DNA of 10,273 bases, from assembly GCA_964630455.1 (NCBI GenBank), contig CAZVVA010000139.1:1-10273 (forward strand). The letters run 5' to 3'. The notes beneath the pieces were generated by a model. That model was not told the origin of the DNA. It did no database searches and worked only from the letters and a program-made list of their open reading frames with translations. Origin of the DNA: JAUWMI01 sp964630455. Its GTDB lineage: Bacteria; Sumerlaeota; Sumerlaeia; MWCT01; JAUWMI01. Positions within the stretch are counted from its first letter, which is position 1. Each line of letters begins with the position of its first letter. Shown here one piece after another: positions 6,180 to 10,273 of this stretch. The translations under genes were made by a program, and so were the position numbers.

Positions 6180-7553
6180 TTACGTCACAAACCGCTCAAA
6201 AACACGCCGCGCAATCTCGAGGTAGATGATCAGCCCGGCCACATCCACGGTCGTACTAATAAACGGTGCCGACATTAACGCCGGATCTAGCCGCAACATC
6301 TTGAGAACAAAAGGCATCACTGTCCCTGCCAGGTTCGACACGGTGACGACCACTCCCAGGCCCAGGCCAATGGTAAGCGCAATCAAGATAGCCGGCACTT
6401 GCTCCCCCGGAGGAATAAACAGCCCGGCCATCACGAAGAGAACAGAACTCAGAACAAAGCTGAGGGCCAGGCCTACGAAAATTTCGCGCCGGACCACTCG
6501 CAAGATATCACCCAACCGGAGATCGCCTGTTGCCAGAGCGCGAATAACCATCGTTGATGCCTGCGTTCCGGTATTACCCCCTGTTGCTATTAAGGCCGGC
6601 AGGAAGAAGAGCAACGGCAAAACAGTCTGTATGTCGAGGGAATAGTGCTTGAGCACTATCGCCGCAAGTAGTTCAATAAACAGCAACGGAAGCAGCCAGA
6701 TCAAGCGCCGCTGCACCATGCCTGTCCAATTTACTTCCAGGTAGGCATGCTCGGTTGGCACCACCGCTGCCAACATGTGAATGTCTTCAGTGGCCTCAAC
6801 ATCCATGACGTCCATTAAGTCATCAACGGTAATAATGCCAACCAGCTTGTCATCCCGGCCAACGACAGGCAGGGCAAGCAGGTCATATTTCTTAAGGAGA
6901 TTTGCCGCCTCTTCCTGATCTATCGTTGTGCGGACGCTGACAAAATTCTTGAACATCAGCTCCTCGATGCGAGTCGCCGGATCCGTCAGCACCAGATCTT
7001 TCAGCGAAACAATTCCAAGGAGTCTCCGATTCTTGTCTATCACATAGCAATAATACACAGTCTCCTTTTCGAGTCCCACTTTGCGGATATGCTCCAGCGC
7101 CTCGCCCGCTATCATCGTCACCCGTAAATCAATGAAATCATTGGTCATCAGCCGTCCTACAGATTCCTCCGGATAGCCAAGCATTGTGGTAGCGAGCTTG
7201 CGCTCCTCTGGTGAAAGCAAAGCCAACAGCTGATGCGTGACCTCAGCAGGCAATTCCTCTAGCAGCTGGGTCCGATCATCGGGTGACATCTCTTCAAGCA
7301 GCTCCCGGCAGGTATCCTTACCGAGAGACGAAAGAAGCGCCGTTTGCTCCGTCACCGACAAGAACTCAAAGACGTCAGCCGCTTGTTCTGTGGGCAAGAG
7401 ACGAAAAATCAGGCTCCGTTCCTTCTCTTCGAGATCTTGAACAAGATCGGCCAACTCAATGGCGGGAATCTCCGATAGCGCCTCTTTCAAGGTGCGGTAT
7501 TCTTTTTTTTCGATCGCTTCTTGAATTGTGGGCAGCAACAATTTGCCTAGCAT
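6180..7553 (-). CDS. mgtE: MgtE-family magnesium transporter, 457 aa
   Basis: MgtE is a homodimeric inner-membrane Mg2+ channel gated by its cytoplasmic domains. The order is typical. A helical N domain of LLPTEQAADVFEFL-type repeats occupies about 1-130. Two CBS domains lie at about 138-257 (LLGIVSLKDLVL, then LVGIITVDDLMDVMDV), followed by a connecting helix and five hydrophobic membrane segments from about 283 to 450. Family marks in the membrane part are the loop ATGGNTGTQ (GGN at 325-327), NLAGTVMPFVLK, and DPALMSAPFISTTVDVAG. Its Asp437 corresponds to the pore aspartate that selects Mg2+ in Thermus MgtE. The length is normal for the family. I start at the ATG at 7553 because AAGGTG precedes it by 6 nt; a GTG at 7562 would add three residues. 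I saw no M-box riboswitch upstream. The cyclic-di-GMP gene follows 159 bp downstream. Confidence 0.96.
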   Translation of the reverse strand: MLGKLLLPTIQEAIEKKEYRTLKEALSEIPAIELADLVQDLEEKERSLIFRLLPTEQAADVFEFLSVTEQTALLSSLGKDTCRELLEEMSPDDRTQLLEELPAEVTHQLLALLSPEERKLATTMLGYPEESVGRLMTNDFIDLRVTMIAGEALEHIRKVGLEKETVYYCYVIDKNRRLLGIVSLKDLVLTDPATRIEELMFKNFVSVRTTIDQEEAANLLKKYDLLALPVVGRDDKLVGIITVDDLMDVMDVEATEDIHMLAAVVPTEHAYLEVNWTGMVQRRLIWLLPLLFIELLAAIVLKHYSLDIQTVLPLLFFLPALIATGGNTGTQASTMVIRALATGDLRLGDILRVVRREIFVGLALSFVLSSVLFVMAGLFIPPGEQVPAILIALTIGLGLGVVVTVSNLAGTVMPFVLKMLRLDPALMSAPFISTTVDVAGLIIYLEIARRVFERFVT

Positions 7554-7609
7554 GCTCTCCACCTTCTTCCCATAAACCAGATCTCTCCATTCTTGCGAAA
7601 ATTCCGCTG

Positions 7610-7639
7610 TTTATAAATCAATACACAGGTCTCATGCAA
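7610..7639 (-). promoter_or_regulatory. mgtE: Candidate mgtE promoter
   Basis: The minus strand has TTGCAT at 7634-7639, an 18-nt spacer and TATAAA at 7610-7615 (5 of 6). The start would lie near 7603, giving a leader of about 50 nt. That is too short for a riboswitch downstream of this promoter. Confidence 0.4.
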
Positions 7640-7754
7640 GTGAAAAAAGCCCGGACACACGGCAGCTCAGAGTGATACTTCATGCAGGAGCATACGTATC
7701 AGCGGCGCCACACGAACTTGGTCGCCCTTATCGGGTATTGGTTTCCATCGAACA

Positions 7755-7782
7755 GTAGGGGCGTATTGCAATACGCCCCTAC
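7755..7782. repeat. Perfect 28-bp palindrome, GTAGGGGC family
   Basis: The half GTAGGGGCGTATTG is followed directly by its exact reverse complement CAATACGCCCCTAC. The outer eight bases on each side are the same as in the palindrome at 10224-10251 and the hairpin pair at 3686-3798, while the inner bases differ but stay complementary. It lies between two genes, past the nifS terminator. It is likely a dispersed REP/MITE-type element. Confidence 0.85.
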
Positions 7783-7823
7783 AACTACCCTCAGCGATTC
7801 CGTTCGCACCCCACCGATAAACA

Positions 7824-7853
7824 AAGGCGCTGAGATAATATCCTCAGCGCCTT
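7824..7853 (-). terminator. Rho-independent-type terminator of the nifU-nifS operon
   Basis: A perfect 11-bp stem (AAGGCGCTGAG at 7824-7834, CTCAGCGCCTT at 7843-7853) closes an 8-nt loop, 39 nt past the nifS stop. On the minus strand it is followed by TGTTTATC, a short interrupted U-tract. The strong stem and the position support termination, although the U-tract is poor. Confidence 0.7.
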
Positions 7854-7892
7854 ATGCTGTGTACTGTCAATGCAGTGTTTGAACCGGAGAAT

Positions 7893-9113
7893 TTAGGAAG
7901 TGGTTTTGCGCGTCGGCTGCCCTGCTCTCTTAGCCTGTGAGTTTTTTGCCGTCGCCTCCTTCCAGTAAGGCGAGATGGCACGCAATTGTGCAATAACCTC
8001 CGGCACTACCCGTATGACCGTGTCAATTTCCTTTTTCGTATTGTAAACCGAGAGGCTGAATCGAATTGACCCGTGTGCAAAGGTAAATGGAATCCCCATG
8101 GCGCGCAGCACGTGTGACGGCTCCAGAGAGCCGGACGTACATGCAGACCCTGAGGACGCAGCGATCCCATGGCTGTCCAGCAAGAGCAAAATCGCCTCGC
8201 CCTCTACGTACTCAAAGCTGACGTTGGTAGTGTTGGGCAGACGATGCGTCTTGTGTCCGTTCAGCTTAACATTCGGGATTGATGTAAGCAGGGCTTTCTC
8301 GAGCTTGTCTCTTAGCGCCTTAACCCGCGTATTCTCCTCGTTGATATGTGCCTCAGCCAATTCGCACGCTTTGCCCAGCCCAATGATCCCTCCGGAGTTT
8401 TCTGTTCCACCCCGCCGCCCACGTTCCTGGTGTCCGCCAATCATAAACGGCTTGAACCGCGTTCCCTTGCGAACGTACAGTGCCCCCACACCCTTAGGGC
8501 CATGGATCTTATGGCCTGAGAGCGAGAGCAAATCAATCGAACTCGTAGCTAAATTTACCGGAATCTTCCCCACCGCCTGGACTGCATCTACGTGAAACAT
8601 AGAGCCTTTTTCTTTCACAACTTGTCCGATCTCTTCGATCGGAAATATCACCCCCGTCTCATTGTTCGCGTACATAACTGACACGATCGCCGTATTCTCG
8701 GTTATCGCCGAGCGCAACTCACCCAGGTTTAACATCCCTTCGCTATCCACGGGCAGCTCAGTCACCTGATAGCCGCTCCGAGTCAAATGCCGACAAAGAT
8801 TCAGCACTGCCGGATGCTCGACCTTCGTAGTCACAATATGCCTTTTATGCGGATACGACTCCAGGGTGCCACGGATCGCCGCATTATCCGACTCCGTGCC
8901 ACAGCTCGTGATTACGATTTCCGTAATATCGGAGATGCCGAGCAGGCTGGCGATGCGTTCCTTTGCTCCCACGATCTCCTTCTCGACCTGGCCGCCAAAC
9001 GTATGCATACTCGCTGGATTGCCATAGTATTGAGAGAAATAGGGCAGCATGGCCTCCAGGACTTCGTCGGCCACGCGTGTGGTGGCGTTATTATCCAGAT
9101 AAATTACACTCAT
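7893..9113 (-). CDS. nifS: Cysteine desulfurase NifS/IscS family, 406 aa
   Basis: This PLP enzyme converts L-cysteine to L-alanine and leaves a persulfide that supplies sulfur for Fe-S clusters. The fold-type I marks are complete. MSVIYLDNNATT opens the protein. His100 lies in KVEHPAV, and Asp176 and Gln179 in HVDAVQAVGK bind PLP. Lys202 in LSGHKIHGPKG forms the Schiff base. Cys325 in SSGSACTSGSLEPSHVL, a long group I loop, is the catalytic cysteine. The C-terminus ends in a basic tail of about 20 residues that may be poorly ordered. The ATG at 9113 is chosen because homologues start MxxIYLDNNATT and because it overlaps the nifU stop as ATGA. GGAGG lies 10 nt upstream, inside nifU. A longer frame to 9215 is only nifU read in another phase. 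The partner is NifU; nifS is preferred over iscS because of that three-domain neighbour. Confidence 0.96.
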   Translation of the reverse strand: MSVIYLDNNATTRVADEVLEAMLPYFSQYYGNPASMHTFGGQVEKEIVGAKERIASLLGISDITEIVITSCGTESDNAAIRGTLESYPHKRHIVTTKVEHPAVLNLCRHLTRSGYQVTELPVDSEGMLNLGELRSAITENTAIVSVMYANNETGVIFPIEEIGQVVKEKGSMFHVDAVQAVGKIPVNLATSSIDLLSLSGHKIHGPKGVGALYVRKGTRFKPFMIGGHQERGRRGGTENSGGIIGLGKACELAEAHINEENTRVKALRDKLEKALLTSIPNVKLNGHKTHRLPNTTNVSFEYVEGEAILLLLDSHGIAASSGSACTSGSLEPSHVLRAMGIPFTFAHGSIRFSLSVYNTKKEIDTVIRVVPEVIAQLRAISPYWKEATAKNSQAKRAGQPTRKTTS

Positions 9114-9934
9114 TGGGTCACCACCTCCACGTGCAGCGCATCTGAGACAAACTCGCGCAACTTCTGCTCCACGTAGCCCTTTAGCGTCACTGGCGACGCC
9201 GGGCATTCCGCGCATGCCCCGCGTAGGGCCACGAGCACTTTGTCGCCCTCTACGTCAATCAGCTCGATGTCGCCACCATCCGCACGCAATGCCGGCCGAA
9301 TCTCACGTTCCACAGTATCCTGAATCAGTGCAATTTTCTGAATATTCGTGAGCCGCTTCGGCTTCTCTGGTCGTTCGCGCCGCTCAGCAGCCTTGACCTT
9401 CCACACGTCATCAATAATGTCCTCAATTTCACTATGACAAGCGCCGCACCCGCCTCCAGCTTTGCAATAATGCGTTACCTGCTCGACCGTCTTCAGGTTA
9501 TTCTCTCGCACCACCCGCCGGATCTTATCCTCTGTAACCCCAAAGCAGCGGCAGACCAGCTTGCTGTGATCTTCCTCTTCAGGGGTTTTGCGCGTCTGGC
9601 CCCGATAATTTGCCAGCGCTGACTCAAGCGCATCGCGTCCCATCACCGAGCAATGAATCTTCTCCTCCGGCAACCCGCCAAGTGCCTCCGCAATGTCCTT
9701 GTTTGTGATCTTCGCCACCTCGTCAACGTGCTTCCCGATAATCATCTCGGTCAAGATCGAGGCCGACGCGATGGCACTCCCACAGCCAAATGTCTTGAAC
9801 NNNNNNNNNNGGATCTTGAGCATATCGCCACATGCGATAGACCCTACTTCCGCCTCGGCGTCGGGCTTTTCAATCGCCCCAACGTTGCGCGGGTGCATGA
9901 AATGGTCAATGACTTTCTCGGAATAGTTCCACAT
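9110..9934 (-). CDS. nifU: NifU three-domain Fe-S cluster scaffold (contains an assembly gap)
   Basis: NifU receives sulfur from NifS and iron, assembles clusters and passes them to target proteins in the cytoplasm. All three domains are present. The N-terminal IscU-like part has its three cluster cysteines (C35 in GSIACGD, C51 in FKTFGCGSAI, C95 in KIHCSVMG). The central [2Fe-2S] domain has LVCRCFGVTE (C128, C130) and GGGCGACH (C163, C166). The C-terminal Nfu domain has RPALRADGGDIEL and the CxxC of RGACAECPAS (C241, C244). Ten Ns at 9801-9810 fall between C35 and C51. The frame is kept by chance, but about ten residues appear to be missing, so the true length is nearer 285 than 274. The ATG at 9934 has AGGA 7 nt upstream, and MWNYSEKVIDHF matches known NifU N-termini. 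The stop overlaps the nifS start. Nothing here shows a nitrogenase link. Confidence 0.95.
   Translation of the reverse strand: MWNYSEKVIDHFMHPRNVGAIEKPDAEAEVGSIACGDMLKIXXXXFKTFGCGSAIASASILTEMIIGKHVDEVAKITNKDIAEALGGLPEEKIHCSVMGRDALESALANYRGQTRKTPEEEDHSKLVCRCFGVTEDKIRRVVRENNLKTVEQVTHYCKAGGGCGACHSEIEDIIDDVWKVKAAERRERPEKPKRLTNIQKIALIQDTVEREIRPALRADGGDIELIDVEGDKVLVALRGACAECPASPVTLKGYVEQKLREFVSDALHVEVVTQ
9801..9810. other. Assembly gap of ten Ns inside nifU
   Basis: Ten unknown bases interrupt the IscU-like domain. IscU and NifU proteins carry about 14-15 residues between the GDxLKI/L motif and FKTFGCG; here only four codons' worth of sequence is represented. The real gap is therefore probably about 40-43 nt, and the ten Ns are a placeholder. 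Confidence 0.85.
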
Positions 9935-10003
9935 ACGACCTTCCTCACAGACGAAAAAAATTGATGCATAAGCGTCCTTATTCGCTTGTCAATTACAAAC
10001 TTC

Positions 10004-10032
10004 TTTTTACCCTGTGGGAAAAGTAAATTCAA
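10004..10032 (-). promoter_or_regulatory. Candidate nifU-nifS promoter
   Basis: The minus strand reads TTGAAT (4 of 6), 17 nt, TAAAAA (4 of 6), which would start transcription about 65 nt before the nifU ATG. The spacing is right but the hexamers are moderate. The TTGACA at 9987-9992 is a competing -35. Confidence 0.3.
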
Positions 10033-10223
10033 GCAAATTCCCGGTCTCACAGTCTATAATTATATGCATCGCGTCGGCTCGAGACTGTAATCGGGCTTAC
10101 AAACTGTTCTGCCCAATCGGCGATCTGCACATGCAGGATGCCGCGGATCAGTGACAGAGCGGCTGTCCGACAAATAGGTTTCCCCCAAAACAATTTTGGG
10201 CTCTTTGTCAAATGAGTTGGCAT

Positions 10224-10251
10224 GTAGGGGCACGCCGCGGCGTGCCCCTAC
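10224..10251. repeat. Perfect 28-bp palindrome, GTAGGGGC family
   Basis: GTAGGGGCACGCCG is followed directly by its exact reverse complement CGGCGTGCCCCTAC. It shares the outer eight bases with the palindrome at 7755-7782, while its inner six bases per arm are different and still fully paired. It lies upstream of nifU near the window edge. It could form a very stable hairpin on either strand. Confidence 0.85.
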
Positions 10252-10273
10252 AAAATCTTTCGCCTTTTAATGC

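Larger units (their letters stand above)
7554..7892. other. Intergenic stretch between nifS and mgtE
   Basis: This 339-bp stretch holds the nifS terminator (7824-7853), a perfect 28-bp palindrome (7755-7782) and the mgtE promoter candidate (7610-7639). The remainder, 7640-7750, shows no gene and nothing I can match to a magnesium-sensing M-box leader. Confidence 0.6.
9935..10273. other. Upstream region of nifU to the window edge
   Basis: No further gene is supported in these 339 bp. Possible minus-strand promoter pieces are TTGAAT at 10027-10032 with TAAAAA at 10004-10009 (17-nt spacer), a consensus TTGACA at 9987-9992 with a poor -10, and the palindromic TATAATTATA at 10055-10064. I cannot choose among them. 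A 7-bp stem (CCCAAAA at 10184-10190, TTTTGGG at 10194-10200) and the 28-bp palindrome at 10224 lie further upstream. No regulator binding site is recognised with confidence. Confidence 0.45.

Noticed and set aside
6226..6645. Plus-strand 139-codon frame opposite mgtE
   Set aside because: It is the complement of well-conserved MgtE membrane segments, with a Thr/Arg/Pro-rich shadow composition.
7554..7892. M-box magnesium riboswitch before mgtE
   Set aside because: I could not find the conserved M-box core sequences, and the best promoter lies only about 50 nt before the start codon.
8098..8595. Plus-strand 165-codon frame opposite nifS
   Set aside because: It is antisense to the conserved catalytic region of NifS and has no recognisable protein content.
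9114..9215. N-terminal extension of NifS (34 residues rich in Arg, Cys and Gly)
   Set aside because: It is the end of nifU read in another frame. Homologues start at MSVIYLDNNATT, and the ATGA overlap gives the natural start.
9844..10050. Minus-strand 68-codon frame overlapping the nifU start
   Set aside because: It overlaps the well-supported nifU N-terminus in another frame and has no recognisable features.
1..10273. CRISPR arrays or tRNA genes
   Set aside because: No regularly spaced short direct repeats were found, and no cloverleaf with a T-arm GTTCGA-type motif in context was found on either strand.

Overview
This is a bacterial window, probably from a draft or metagenome assembly because ten Ns interrupt one gene. 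Almost everything reads on the minus strand. The left edge carries the 5' third of a 16S rRNA gene. Its sequence is clearly bacterial, but I cannot place it in a phylum by eye. Its helix and loop sequences are not typical Proteobacteria or Firmicutes; a deep or candidate lineage is possible.

Layout from left to right: (1) 16S rRNA 5' part (1-487, minus) with an rrn leader holding a boxB-like hairpin, a boxA and a promoter. (2) A 144-bp near-identical direct repeat at 656-799 and 2382-2525. It carries the -35 and AT-rich upstream part of the rrn promoter, and it flanks a two-gene minus-strand unit: a secreted TPR-like protein and a tightly coupled 38-codon peptide with a signal sequence. A further coding-like open frame of 54 codons ends at the ribosome binding site of the secreted protein. 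(3) An orphan plus-strand hypothetical gene (2926-3405), followed by an intergenic stretch with two inverted-repeat elements. (4) A GAF-GGDEF-HD-GYP cyclic-di-GMP turnover protein (3852-6020). (5) An MgtE-family magnesium transporter (6180-7553). (6) An intergenic stretch with a perfect 28-bp palindrome and a terminator. (7) A nifU-nifS operon for iron-sulfur cluster assembly (7893-9934), with its upstream region to the window edge including a second 28-bp palindrome of the same family.

How the genes work together: NifS removes sulfur from cysteine and the three-domain NifU scaffold builds and passes on Fe-S clusters. The ATGA overlap indicates that they are made together. No nitrogenase gene is visible, so a housekeeping or anaerobic Fe-S role is as likely as nitrogen fixation. 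MgtE imports Mg2+ under control of its cytoplasmic N and CBS domains. The diguanylate cyclase/phosphodiesterase next to it has its own promoter candidate, so shared function is not implied. The least explained parts are the duplicated rrn promoter module with its small secreted-protein unit, the orphan gene at 2926, and the dispersed palindromes that begin GTAGGGGC and end GCCCCTAC.
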